Assembly: GCA_050954865.1 (NCBI GenBank)
Contig: JBPBQN010000160.1
Location: 1 to 64,000 of the forward strand
Length of the DNA: 64,000 nt
Direction: 5' to 3'
From: Mucilaginibacter_A sp050954865
Lineage (GTDB): Bacteria; Bacteroidota; Bacteroidia; Sphingobacteriales; Sphingobacteriaceae
The position numbers were made by a program, and so were the translations under genes. The notes beneath the pieces were generated by a model that saw only the letters and a list, made by a program, of their open reading frames with translations, was not told where the DNA came from and searched no databases. Below are positions 1-8,592 of the stretch, in pieces. The first letter of the stretch is position 1. Each line of letters begins with the position of its first letter.

Positions 1-1235
1 CGATTTACAGCGCGGATTTCTCCGGATAAGCCCAACTCGCCGGCAAAACAGGTTTTAAAAGAAACCGGCATATCTTCATGCGAAGAAATTATGGCCGCAG
101 CCAAACCTAAATCTATCGCCGGATCTTCAACCCTGATTCCACCGGTAATATTCAGGAAAACATCTTTTGCACTCAGCCTAAAACCACAGCGTTTTTCGAG
201 TACGGCCAGCAGCATATTCATTCGTTTGTTATCAAAACCGGTTGCCGAACGCTGCGGCGTACCATAAGGCGAAGCACTTACCAACGCCTGTGTTTCGATC
301 AGCATTGGGCGCAAACCTTCCAACGTTGCCGAAATGGTAATTCCGCTTAAAGCTTCATCACGTTGTGATAATAAAATTTCTGACGGATTAGAAACTTCGC
401 GCAAACCTTCGCCCTGCATTTCGTAAATTCCTAACTCGGAAGAAGAACCAAAACGGTTTTTAATCGTGCGCAAAATGCGGTAAACGTGATGGCGGTCGCC
501 TTCAAACTGCAAAACGGTATCTACCATATGTTCCAAAATTTTCGGACCTGCAATTGCGCCATCTTTGGTAATGTGGCCGATCAGGAAAACCGGCGTAGCG
601 GTTTCTTTGGCAAAACGCATCAACTCGGCAGTACATTCGCGCACCTGGGAAACACTTCCGGGCGTGGATTCGATGTGTGCCGAGTGCAGCGTTTGGATAG
701 AATCAATAATCACCAGATTTGGCTGCACTACTTCTATCTGCTTAAAAATATTTTGCGTTGAAGTTTCTACCAGCACATACGGGTTGTTAATTGGTGTGGT
801 AAAAGAAGCACTGATGCGCTCCGAACGCATTTTAATCTGCCGGTCGCTTTCCTCGCCAGAAACATAAAGCACTTTAATGCCCGGCATAATCAAGGCCAGC
901 TGCAGCATTAAGGTTGATTTACCAATGCCAGGTTCGCCGCCAATTAAAACCAGCGAACCGCCGACAATTCCTCCGCCTAAAACACGGTTTAATTCTTTAT
1001 CCGGCGTAATTAATCGGTCTTCTTCCGAAAAAACAATTTCAGAAACCGGAACCGGTTTGTTGGAACGCTGCAAACTGCTGGTGGCCGGTTTCCACTCAGG
1101 CACAGCCAGGTTTGCTTTTTCAATTACTTCTTCTACAAACGTATTCCATTGCCCGCAGGCCGGACATTTGCCCAGCCATTTTGGTGTTTCAAAGCCGCAG
1201 CTCTGGCAGAAATAGGCACTTTTAGTTTTAGCCAA
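1..1235 (-). CDS. radA: DNA repair protein RadA (partial, TTG start)
   Basis: RadA/Sms is a RecA-like ATPase that processes branched recombination intermediates. Reading the minus strand from a TTG at 1235 gives a protein starting MAKTKSAYFC. It has an N-terminal C4 zinc finger (Cys 10, 13, 24, 27), a Walker A motif GGEPGIGKS at about residues 99-107, and the RadA signature KNRFG further on. The Lon-like C-terminal domain is cut by the window edge after about 411 codons. A TAA stop lies two codons upstream of the TTG, no ATG lies between it and the zinc finger, so TTG is the only start that keeps the finger. A near-match to the dispersed 14-base motif lies inside the gene at 798-811. Confidence 0.95.
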   Translation of the reverse strand, partial: MAKTKSAYFCQSCGFETPKWLGKCPACGQWNTFVEEVIEKANLAVPEWKPATSSLQRSNKPVPVSEIVFSEEDRLITPDKELNRVLGGGIVGGSLVLIGGEPGIGKSTLMLQLALIMPGIKVLYVSGEESDRQIKMRSERISASFTTPINNPYVLVETSTQNIFKQIEVVQPNLVIIDSIQTLHSAHIESTPGSVSQVRECTAELMRFAKETATPVFLIGHITKDGAIAGPKILEHMVDTVLQFEGDRHHVYRILRTIKNRFGSSSELGIYEMQGEGLREVSNPSEILLSQRDEALSGITISATLEGLRPMLIETQALVSASPYGTPQRSATGFDNKRMNMLLAVLEKRCGFRLSAKDVFLNITGGIRVEDPAIDLGLAAAIISSHEDMPVSFKTCFAGELGLSGEIRAVN

Positions 1236-1338
1236 TTTTTATAAGATTAAAAGAGTTTTAGAATGATTTCAGGATTAAAAACGAGAATACTCCTACTGAT
1301 TTAGCTTACAATTTACGGCTTTCTCACCAAAAAACACC

Positions 1339-1352
1339 TGTAAAAACAGCAT
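1339..1352 (+). repeat. dispersed GATAAAARNAGYAT motif, AC variant
   Basis: Reads TGTAAAAACAGCAT in the 195-bp gap between rng and radA. It is one copy of the chromosome-wide motif discussed in the findings. A loose inverted repeat (1360-1369 with 1404-1413) follows it, with too long a loop to be a convincing terminator. Confidence 0.6.
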
Positions 1353-1430
1353 ATAAAAGTTCAGGCTTACCATTTTACACTGCATCAACACAATATAAAA
1401 GGATAAGCCTGAAAATGAGAAAAACGAAAA

Positions 1431-2981
1431 TTAAAGCTTGATTTCTTCTTCTTTGGAAGATAGAAAATGAAACTCGTTCATGGTATAATTGGGCATACTT
1501 TTCACTTTGATCCATTGGTGATAATGGAAAAACCATTTCATCTGTCGGTTGTACAATCCGCGTTTGATATATGCTTCAATAAAAGGATGAACACACAGCG
1601 TTATGCCTTTTTCATTTTGTTCCTGTAGCACGTAATTGAGGTTGCTTTCGATATCATCCAGCAACAAAACACTTGGCCGTACGGTTCCTGTCCCGTGGCA
1701 GGTTGGGCAGATTTCGGAAGTAACAATATTCATTTCCGGCCGAACGCGCTGCCTTGTAAGCTGCACCAAACCGAATTTACTTGGTGGTAAAATGGTGTGT
1801 TTGGCACGATCCAAACGCATTTCATCCCGCAAAAATTCAAACAAATCTTTACGGTTGTTCGGGTTGTGCATATCGATAAAATCAATTACCACAATGCCGC
1901 CCATATCGCGCAAACGCAGTTGTCGGGCAATTTCTTTCGCGGCTTCCTTGTTCACCATGAAAGCATTTTCTTCCTGATTTTCCTTGTTCGCTGTGCGATT
2001 GCCGCTGTTTACATCGATTACATGCAATGCTTCAGTGTGCTCAATCACCAGATAAGCACCGCCCGGAAGGTTAACCGTTTTACCGAAAGCAGATTTAATT
2101 TGCTTTTCGATACCAAAATGTTCAAAAATCGGAACACTGTTTTTATGCAGTTTTACGATTTTTTCCAGATCGGGAGAAATTTCCTGAACGTAGGCTTTAA
2201 CTTCTTCAAACATTGATTGATCGCCAACGGTAATGCTTTGAAAATCAGGATTCAGCAAATCACGTAAAAGAGTTGATGTGCGATCAATCTCACCTAAAAT
2301 CTTTTTTGCTGGCTCGGTGGCTGGCAGGCGTGTCATGAAGTTTTCCCATTTGGCAATTAAATCCAGCAGGTCTTTTTGCAGTTCTTCAACGCCTTTATCT
2401 TCAGAAACCGTACGGATAATTACCCCAAATTTTTGGGGTTTGATGCTTTCCACAATTTTGCGCAACCGCGTACGTTCGGTATTGCTTTTAATTTTTTTGG
2501 AGATAGAAATAGCATCGGAAAAAGGCACCAAAACGACGTAACGACCTGCAATTGACAGATCAGAACTTAGCCGTGGGCCTTTGGTAGAAATCGGTTCTTT
2601 AGCGATCTGAACCGGAATCAGCTGGTTTTTACTTAGAATATCAGAAATTTTACCAGTTTTGGTAATATCCTGTTCCAACGTAAAATGATCCAGCAGTTTT
2701 GATTTGTAACTTCCGCCGCGAACTGTTTTTGCCAGTTTTAGTAAAGACTGTACCTGCGAACCCAGATCAAGGTAATGCAGAAATGCGTCTTTTTCATAGC
2801 CCACATCAACAAAGGCGGCATTTAAACTCGGCATGATTTTTTTGATCCGCCCAAGATAAATATCGCCAACTGTATAATTATTGTTGATCTGATCTTTATG
2901 AAGTTCTACAAGCTGCTTGTTTTGCAGCAAAGCAATAGTTGCACCAGCCGGGGAAGCATCGATAACTAATTCTTTTATCAA
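1431..2981 (-). CDS. rng: ribonuclease G/E family endoribonuclease
   Basis: Single-strand-specific endoribonuclease of the RNase E/G family, which matures rRNA and starts mRNA decay. The 516-residue length fits RNase G rather than RNase E, with no long C-terminal scaffold. An S1 RNA-binding domain lies at about residues 35-125. The DNase I-like catalytic part carries VIDVNSGN and VVIDFIDM, the acidic metal-binding segments of the family. CPTCHGTG near residue 430 is the Zn-link. It is last in an HU / TPR / mini-protein / rng transcription unit. Confidence 0.95.
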   Translation of the reverse strand: MIKELVIDASPAGATIALLQNKQLVELHKDQINNNYTVGDIYLGRIKKIMPSLNAAFVDVGYEKDAFLHYLDLGSQVQSLLKLAKTVRGGSYKSKLLDHFTLEQDITKTGKISDILSKNQLIPVQIAKEPISTKGPRLSSDLSIAGRYVVLVPFSDAISISKKIKSNTERTRLRKIVESIKPQKFGVIIRTVSEDKGVEELQKDLLDLIAKWENFMTRLPATEPAKKILGEIDRTSTLLRDLLNPDFQSITVGDQSMFEEVKAYVQEISPDLEKIVKLHKNSVPIFEHFGIEKQIKSAFGKTVNLPGGAYLVIEHTEALHVIDVNSGNRTANKENQEENAFMVNKEAAKEIARQLRLRDMGGIVVIDFIDMHNPNNRKDLFEFLRDEMRLDRAKHTILPPSKFGLVQLTRQRVRPEMNIVTSEICPTCHGTGTVRPSVLLLDDIESNLNYVLQEQNEKGITLCVHPFIEAYIKRGLYNRQMKWFFHYHQWIKVKSMPNYTMNEFHFLSSKEEEIKL

Positions 2982-3098
2982 CTACTTACGCCTTATCAAC
3001 GGAAAACCGTTGTATTAAAATTTCAGGTGAATTATCATAAAAATAAGAAAAGGCGCTTTGCTTTTACAAAGTGCCCCAATCTTAAAAAAAGGAGTAAA

Positions 3099-3188
3099 TT
3101 ACTTCTTTTTGTGTCTGTTTTTTCTCAAACGTTTTTTGCGTTTATGGGTGGCCATTTTATGACGTTTTCTTTTTTTACCGCTTGGCAT
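3099..3188 (-). CDS. 29-residue basic protein, AURKAIP1/COX24 (mS38)-like
   Basis: A 29-codon ORF starting MPSGKKRKRHKM; almost every residue is Lys, Arg or His. It matches the very short AURKAIP1/COX24-domain proteins annotated in Bacteroidota, which resemble mitochondrial small-subunit protein mS38. A ribosome-bound role is therefore likely but inferred. It lies 21 bp after the TPR gene and 117 bp before rng on the same strand, the usual place for this gene in the phylum. It is too short for ordinary ORF calling. Confidence 0.8.
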   Translation of the reverse strand: MPSGKKRKRHKMATHKRKKRLRKNRHKKK

Positions 3189-3209
3189 AACTTCTTTTAA
3201 TTAGATTAT

Positions 3210-4070
3210 TTAATTTTTTAACTCTTTAATGTACTCGTCCATTTTTTGGTTGAAAGCCGGATCGCCTGCCAGTCCTTTACATTTCTGATAAGCATCAATT
3301 GCTTCCGGTTTCATTCCTAATTGTTTGTAGCTTTCTGCCAGATAAAAATAAGGTTCCAATTCCGGTTTCTGCTCCACCACATTTTTAAACCGGGTTACCG
3401 CTTTTTCAAATTGTCCGGATTTCATCGAAAATAAACCTAAGTTCAAATTCGCTTTTAAATTTTTCGGCTCTTTAGCAACCACACCCAGCAACAATGAAAT
3501 TCCAGTCATCGGGCTTGGTGCACCGCCATTCACATCAGCAATACCTAAACCCGTTTGTGCATCCAGATTATCCGGTGCAATTTGCATGGCTTTTTTAAAT
3601 GATTCTACGTCATTCACCAAAAAAGCAGGTTTTGCAACCGTATCTTGCGTTAGTTTGTAAGCATCATTAAAACGATCGCCAGCATTTAACCAGTTTTGCA
3701 GATTATTGTCTTTTCGCGCTGCTGATAGATAATAAAAAGCAGCCGGCGCCGGCACATTTAAATCATCCCAGGTTTTTGCCAAATCTTTTTCCATTTGCAA
3801 ACGCTCGTCATCTACGGTAGCTTTTTGCAATCGGGCTTCTTTATCAGAAATTTCAGCTTGCATCTGCGAGGTCAGCAGTTTTTTTGCAGCTGTTGAAACA
3901 TATTCCTCGTTAATGCTGGAAGAGGCTTCTTGCTCTGGCGCGGCAGAAGTTGTAGTGCCAGGTTTAACACGTGCTTCTTTTGGCCTAATTAATCCTTTTA
4001 CAGGTAAAGAAATTAAATAGGTCATCATTGCAACAACAATTACAACTACTCCTATTTGCTTCTTTTTCAT
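3210..4070 (-). CDS. membrane-anchored TPR protein
   Basis: A 286-residue protein with one N-terminal membrane segment (about residues 5-25, after MKKKQ), a linker rich in Ala, Thr and Ser, then a helical region with tetratricopeptide repeats. The repeats are clearest at about residues 155-275 (AKEPKNLKANLNLGLFSMKS and the following unit). TPRs mediate protein contacts. No catalytic motif is visible. The gene starts 8 bp after the HU gene ends, so the two are co-transcribed. The specific partner is unknown. Confidence 0.8.
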   Translation of the reverse strand: MKKKQIGVVVIVVAMMTYLISLPVKGLIRPKEARVKPGTTTSAAPEQEASSSINEEYVSTAAKKLLTSQMQAEISDKEARLQKATVDDERLQMEKDLAKTWDDLNVPAPAAFYYLSAARKDNNLQNWLNAGDRFNDAYKLTQDTVAKPAFLVNDVESFKKAMQIAPDNLDAQTGLGIADVNGGAPSPMTGISLLLGVVAKEPKNLKANLNLGLFSMKSGQFEKAVTRFKNVVEQKPELEPYFYLAESYKQLGMKPEAIDAYQKCKGLAGDPAFNQKMDEYIKELKN

Positions 4071-4078
4071 GCTGAAAA

Positions 4079-4378
4079 TTATTTACCTGCTTTGCTTTTG
4101 TTACCAGTACGCACTTTTTCTACAAAAGTCTTTGCAGGTTTAAAACTCGGAATAAAATGTTCAGGAATGATGATTGCCGTGTTTTTGGAAATATTGCGAG
4201 CTGTTTTCTTTGCCCGTTTTTTTACTACAAAACTACCAAAGCCACGCACGTAAACGTTTTCTCCACCAACCATTGCTCCTTTTACCACCTTAAAAAAGGC
4301 CTCAACTGTTTCTTGTACATCTACTTTTTCTATCCCGGTCTTGGTAGAAATTTCAGATATAATCTCTGCTTTAGTCAT
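4079..4378 (-). CDS. HU/IHF family DNA-binding protein
   Basis: A 99-residue nucleoid protein that binds and bends DNA as a dimer. It shows the HU helical N-terminus (MTKAEIISEISTKTGIEK) and the beta-arm region with FGSFVVKKRA, then a proline-containing tip (IIIPEHFIPSFKPAK) as in HU. It is the first gene of the operon leading to rng and diverges from mutY across a 156-bp gap that holds a promoter for each direction. Confidence 0.93.
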   Translation of the reverse strand: MTKAEIISEISTKTGIEKVDVQETVEAFFKVVKGAMVGGENVYVRGFGSFVVKKRAKKTARNISKNTAIIIPEHFIPSFKPAKTFVEKVRTGNKSKAGK

Positions 4379-4427
4379 CTGCTCTCTGTTATTATTTAAT
4401 TGTAATACTATAGTTGTTTTGGGGTTG

Positions 4428-4435
4428 CAAAAGTA
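4428..4435 (-). promoter_or_regulatory. -7 box of the HU operon promoter
   Basis: On the minus strand this is TACTTTTG, matching Bacteroidota -7 consensus TAnnTTTG. TTTC lies 20 bases upstream as a weak -33 element. The leader to the HU start codon is about 50 bases. Confidence 0.6.
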
Positions 4436-4500
4436 TTGCTTTAAAACGAAACAGCGAAAAAAAAACAGTTTTTTTTATTTACACATCTGCCTAACAATGA

Positions 4501-4530
4501 TTTGGTTAAGGTTTTGACTACCTATTTTTG
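4501..4530 (+). promoter_or_regulatory. mutY promoter (TTTG / TATTTTTG)
   Basis: TTTG at 4501-4504 and TATTTTTG at 4523-4530 are 18 bases apart, close to the Bacteroidota consensus. Only four bases separate the -7 box from the preferred mutY ATG at 4535, so the transcript should start at or next to the start codon. Confidence 0.6.
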
Positions 4531-4534
4531 CAGC

Positions 4535-5614
4535 ATGAATTGGAGTGAGGAAATACAAAACTGGTACCTGCAACACAAACGCAACCTGCCCTGGCGCAAC
4601 ACCACCGATGCTTATACCATCTGGCTTTCGGAAGTAATTTTACAGCAAACTCGGGTAGAACAAGGCATGCCGTATTTTTATCGTTTTCTGGAAAAATACC
4701 CCACGGTTACGGATTTTGCCAATGCTACAGAAGATGAAATTTTAAAACTCTGGCAAGGTTTGGGCTACTATTCGCGCGGAAGAAATATGTTGACAACGGC
4801 ACGGCAAATTGTAGCAAATAACAATAGCATTTTCCCAACAACGTATGAAGAACTGATCAAATTAAAAGGAATTGGAGAATATACCGCGGCCGCTATTTCT
4901 TCGTTTGCTGCCGATGAAGTAAAAGCGGTGGTTGATGGCAACGTTTACCGCGTTTTGGCACGATGGTTTGGCATGGAAGAACCGATCAATTCTCCGGCCG
5001 GGAAAAAACTTTTTCAGGTTCTGGCAGATGAAGTTTTGGATCGAAATCATCCCGGCCAGCATAACCAGGCGATGATGGAATTTGGAGCGATGTTGTGCAA
5101 ACCCAAAAATCCGGATTGTAAAATCTGTCCGGTTCGGGAAGCTTGCAACGCTTATCAAACCAAACGAATCCATTTATTGCCGGTGAAACTGAAAACCGTA
5201 AAAATCCGCGAACGTTATTTTAATTATTTCTTGATTTCGCACCAAAACCAAATTTTACTCAATAAAAGAAGCATTGATGATATTTGGGCAAACCTGTACG
5301 ATTTACCACTGATTGAAACGCTCAATTACACACCTGTTGAAGAATTGACTGCACTTCCAACGTTTAAACAGTTTTTTCGAGATCAGTCAACGATTATTTC
5401 TGCTTCGCCGATTCGCAAACACATTCTTACGCACCAGCGTGTTTTTGCACATTTTATTCATCTGCAAGTTAATCCGCAGGAAATTAACATGCAGCCCAAT
5501 TGGTTTTTTGCAGATTTGGAGGAATTGGAAAAACTGGCTTTACCAAAAATTATTGACCAGTTTTTGAAGGATTTTTTCCACTTAAACCAAATTCAAACAG
5601 AACTTTTATTTTGA
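4535..5614 (+). CDS. mutY: A/G-specific adenine DNA glycosylase MutY
   Basis: Removes adenine mispaired with 8-oxoguanine. The HhH-GPD core contains the catalytic Glu (SEVILQQTRVEQG), the helix-hairpin-helix LKGIGEYTAAA with the family Asp in VVDGNVYRV, and a 4Fe-4S cluster loop (CKPKNPDCKICPVREAC). A NUDIX-like C-terminal domain that checks the oxidised guanine follows. The frame is open from an earlier TTG/ATG region at 4502, but that start would sit upstream of the promoter -7 box. The ATG at 4535 (MNWSEEIQNWY) also matches family N-termini, so I chose it. Length is then 359 residues, normal for the family. Confidence 0.95.
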   Translation: MNWSEEIQNWYLQHKRNLPWRNTTDAYTIWLSEVILQQTRVEQGMPYFYRFLEKYPTVTDFANATEDEILKLWQGLGYYSRGRNMLTTARQIVANNNSIFPTTYEELIKLKGIGEYTAAAISSFAADEVKAVVDGNVYRVLARWFGMEEPINSPAGKKLFQVLADEVLDRNHPGQHNQAMMEFGAMLCKPKNPDCKICPVREACNAYQTKRIHLLPVKLKTVKIRERYFNYFLISHQNQILLNKRSIDDIWANLYDLPLIETLNYTPVEELTALPTFKQFFRDQSTIISASPIRKHILTHQRVFAHFIHLQVNPQEINMQPNWFFADLEELEKLALPKIIDQFLKDFFHLNQIQTELLF

Positions 5615-5618
5615 TGAA

Positions 5619-5672
5619 TTTAGGTCGATAAAAGAAGCATCATCAAATTAATGCTTCTTTTATCGCCTAAAA
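5619..5672. terminator. inverted pair of the dispersed motif between convergent genes
   Basis: A plus-strand copy (core 5627-5640) and a minus-strand copy (core 5651-5664), each with its TTTAGG-type extension, form a hairpin with a roughly 19-bp arm and a 10-base loop. It fills the gap between the ends of mutY and the S9 peptidase gene, ending one base before the latter. A bidirectional terminator role is inferred from position. Paired uptake sequences serve this purpose in Neisseria and Haemophilus. Confidence 0.65.
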
Positions 5673-5673
5673 A

Positions 5674-7848
5674 TTAGCGTGCGCCCGGCGGACAATGTTC
5701 TTTTAAAAACTGTGTGTAAGTGCTGGCCAGGTGTCGGCTCGTCCCTGCTCCTTCCGAAATGGCGTGCGTTCTGTTTGGATAACTCATCAGCTGGAAAACT
5801 TTGTCATTTTTAATCAGCTCATTAATCATCTGCTCGGCGTTGTTATAATGCACGTTATCATCGCCTGTTCCATGGATGATCAGCAAATTGCCACGCAGGT
5901 TTTTGGCGTGCGCTAACGGCGATCCATCTACAAAATAATGCTTGTCTTCCGGCAGCAAACCCATGTAACGTTCCTGATAAATGTTATCGTAATTGAGTTG
6001 ATTATCCACCGCCGCAACAGAAATCCCGGTTTTATAAATTTCCGGATACTGAAACATCAGGTTCAAGGTTGATGATCCGCCACCACTCCAGCCCCAAACC
6101 GCAACGCGGCTCGTATCAACATAAGATCGTTTTAGAATTTCTTTTGCAGCCATCGCCTGATCACGAATATTGATCACACCAATATTATGGTAGATGGATT
6201 TGCGCCACTCTCGGCCTTTTGGTGCCGGCGAACCACGGTTTTCTACTGAAGCATAGATGTAACCATCGCTGGCCATGTTGCCAATGTACAAGCGATTGAA
6301 ACCAGTGCCATAACTATCTGTAACCGTTTGACTTGCAGGCTCTCCGTAAACATAAAATACAATCGGGTACTTTTTAGTCGAATCAAAGTTGAGCGGTTTT
6401 ACCATCCAGCCGTCCATCGTTACGCCATCTACTGTTTTTACCCTAAAAAATTCAGGTTTATTAACCGGAATAGTGCTTTTGCGTGGCACAGCGTTACCTA
6501 ACGTTTGATGTTCTGGCAGAGAAACCACGTTTGATGTTGGATATGTGTAGCTGTTTGAAAAATAATGCAAAGCCACTTTCCCATTCGGCGAAATATCATA
6601 ACTATGCGTTCCAGGTTCATCGTTTGGCGTTACACGTGCTGCTTTTCCGTTCCCATTTAAAGCAACTTTATATAGATATTTTTGGGTGGCATTTTCGGGC
6701 GAGGCCATAAAATAAATTAAACCGTTTTTCTCGTCGATGTCTTCAACACTGATTACATCAAAATCGCCTTTGGTCATTAATTTTTCCTGACCATTTCTGC
6801 TGATATTATAGATGTGCCGCCAGCCGTCTTTTTCACTCAGCCATAAAAAACTTTTGCCCTGATCAACCCAATCCCAGCCAATCGCTTCTGGCTTGGCATC
6901 AATCCAGGCTTTATCGGTTTCTGTTGATACTGTTTTTACCGTACCAAATTTGGCATCGCAAAGCATGATTTTGCTTTCGTTTTGGCGGCGGTTTAATTGC
7001 TGAATGATCAGTTCCGATGAATTTGCGGCCCACTCCATCCGCGGAATATAATGCTGCACGTCATCGCCCGGAACTTTCATCCAAATATTTTTGCCAGTAT
7101 TTATATTGATTACGCCAATTCTGCACCGGCTCGGATTTTCTCCAACCACCGGATATTCTACCGGAACTGTAAAAGGATACAAGGAATCGGTCGTGTTCAA
7201 CATCAGATAACTTCGGGTTTTGTTAGCATCCAACTGCCAGTAAGCAATTGATTTTCCATCGGGCGACCAGCGGAAACCATCGCGGCAATCCAATTCTTCT
7301 TCATAAACCCAATCAAAAGTGCCATTGATTAATTTTTTTGTTCCATCTAATGTAAGTTTAGAAACCTTACCGGAAACTAAATCCTCCGTAAAAATATTGT
7401 GTTCGCTCACGTAAGCAACCTTTGATGCATCCGGAGAAAACTTGGCAAACATTAACGAAGAAACGGGACGCGCAACACCAATTTGTTTTAGAGTTTTGGC
7501 CGATAAATCTGCCACCCAATAATCTCCACGCGTATCATAACGCCAAACTTTTTTTGAATTGGTGTAGATTAAAACCTTTTTGCCATCATCAGAAAAAATA
7601 AAACTTCTAATTTTCAGGGGTTCTGTTCTACCTTTTGGAGTGAATAATTGTGCATCTACCAAAGTGGTTTGTTTGGATGGATCACTGATGGAAGTTTGTA
7701 CAATAGAACCATCTTGTACTTGCATGTAATTATTTCCGTCTTTGGTCCATTTAATGCCAGAACCAAATTGAGCTTTAGACTCAAAAACAAAAATTATTTG
7801 AAAAATTAAACTGATTAAAACCGCAAAAACGTGTGATTTTTGTTGCAT
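5674..7848 (-). CDS. secreted S9 family (DPP IV-like) serine peptidase
   Basis: Prolyl-oligopeptidase-type enzyme that releases dipeptides in the periplasm. It has a signal peptide (residues 1-26), a DPP IV N-terminal beta-propeller region (about 90-450, including the WVYEEELDCRDGFRWSPDG segment with the paired Glu that bind the substrate amino end), and an alpha/beta-hydrolase C-domain. The triad is Ser in GWSGGGS, Asp in GTGDDNVHYNN and His in NRTHAI. At 724 residues it has the usual full length. It stands alone, with the motif palindrome behind it and a motif copy overlapping its start codon. Confidence 0.93.
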   Translation of the reverse strand: MQQKSHVFAVLISLIFQIIFVFESKAQFGSGIKWTKDGNNYMQVQDGSIVQTSISDPSKQTTLVDAQLFTPKGRTEPLKIRSFIFSDDGKKVLIYTNSKKVWRYDTRGDYWVADLSAKTLKQIGVARPVSSLMFAKFSPDASKVAYVSEHNIFTEDLVSGKVSKLTLDGTKKLINGTFDWVYEEELDCRDGFRWSPDGKSIAYWQLDANKTRSYLMLNTTDSLYPFTVPVEYPVVGENPSRCRIGVININTGKNIWMKVPGDDVQHYIPRMEWAANSSELIIQQLNRRQNESKIMLCDAKFGTVKTVSTETDKAWIDAKPEAIGWDWVDQGKSFLWLSEKDGWRHIYNISRNGQEKLMTKGDFDVISVEDIDEKNGLIYFMASPENATQKYLYKVALNGNGKAARVTPNDEPGTHSYDISPNGKVALHYFSNSYTYPTSNVVSLPEHQTLGNAVPRKSTIPVNKPEFFRVKTVDGVTMDGWMVKPLNFDSTKKYPIVFYVYGEPASQTVTDSYGTGFNRLYIGNMASDGYIYASVENRGSPAPKGREWRKSIYHNIGVINIRDQAMAAKEILKRSYVDTSRVAVWGWSGGGSSTLNLMFQYPEIYKTGISVAAVDNQLNYDNIYQERYMGLLPEDKHYFVDGSPLAHAKNLRGNLLIIHGTGDDNVHYNNAEQMINELIKNDKVFQLMSYPNRTHAISEGAGTSRHLASTYTQFLKEHCPPGAR

Positions 7849-7859
7849 AAAAGAAGCAT
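7846..7859 (+). repeat. dispersed motif, GA variant
   Basis: CATAAAAGAAGCAT; its first three bases are the complement of the peptidase ATG. It is the last copy before the AT-rich island. Confidence 0.65.
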
Positions 7860-8008
7860 TGAGTTTGAAAATTATTGGAAACTACGACGAAACAAGCAGA
7901 TTAAGGAACTTCATCATCAGATGCAATTTTAGCCAACACTTTCACAGTAAATTAAGGAGAAAAAAATATAATTACAGATTAAACAATTGTTTAATCAAAC
8001 GATCATTT

Positions 8009-8476
8009 TTAAGACAATAATTTTTGCCGAAGTAAGAATTCTAACTGGCCATTTGAAACAGCAAGTTTGTCGTTCATTTCTTTCAACTTTTGATCTTCTT
8101 CGTACTTAGCATATGCCTTTTGAATGGTAGCATCCAACTCATCCTCGTTCCATGGTTTAGTTAGATAATGAAAAACTTTTCCTTTATTAACTGCCTCAAT
8201 AACAGCACTTATATCAGTATAACCGGTTAGTAAAATACGCATCGGATCAGGGTATTTTTCCAATACTTTTTCTAAAAACTCGCTGCCCGACATGTTCGGC
8301 ATACGCTGATCAGTAATAATGATTTCTACCGGTTCAGTTTCCAAAATACGTAATGCTTCGGCAGCATCAATAGCTGTAATTACCTGGTATTTTAGCCGGA
8401 AAACCGCTTTGAAAGAGATTAAATTATTTTCTTCATCATCAATAAAAAGAATATTTATTTTTTTTTCTGACATCAT
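8009..8476 (-). CDS. response regulator, receiver domain plus short coiled tail
   Basis: A 155-residue protein: CheY-like receiver with the acidic pocket (FIDDEEN, residues 11-17), phospho-acceptor Asp 56 in ITDQRMP, Thr in LLTGYTD and Lys in YLTKPW. A charged helical tail follows and there is no DNA-binding domain. Its receiver closely resembles that of the hybrid at 13738-14829 (same DDE-NNL, DQRMP, RILLTGYTD and KPW blocks), so the two are probably paralogues in one pathway. It diverges from the ThiF-nitroreductase operon. Start could be either of two adjacent Met codons. Confidence 0.9.
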   Translation of the reverse strand: MMSEKKINILFIDDEENNLISFKAVFRLKYQVITAIDAAEALRILETEPVEIIITDQRMPNMSGSEFLEKVLEKYPDPMRILLTGYTDISAVIEAVNKGKVFHYLTKPWNEDELDATIQKAYAKYEEDQKLKEMNDKLAVSNGQLEFLLRQKLLS

Positions 8477-8592
8477 TAAAAAAGATTAATACCTTGTAAG
8501 AAGTTAAATGTAGAAAATAGAATTGAAAAAGATATTTTTTCTTACTACTCCTTAAAAAACACAACCTGACTTTAACTATATAAACTGACTTT

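Noticed and set aside
1360..1413. Inverted repeat TTCAGGCTTA/TAAGCCTGAA as a terminator for rng
   Set aside because: The 34-base loop and lack of a U-run make it too weak to call.
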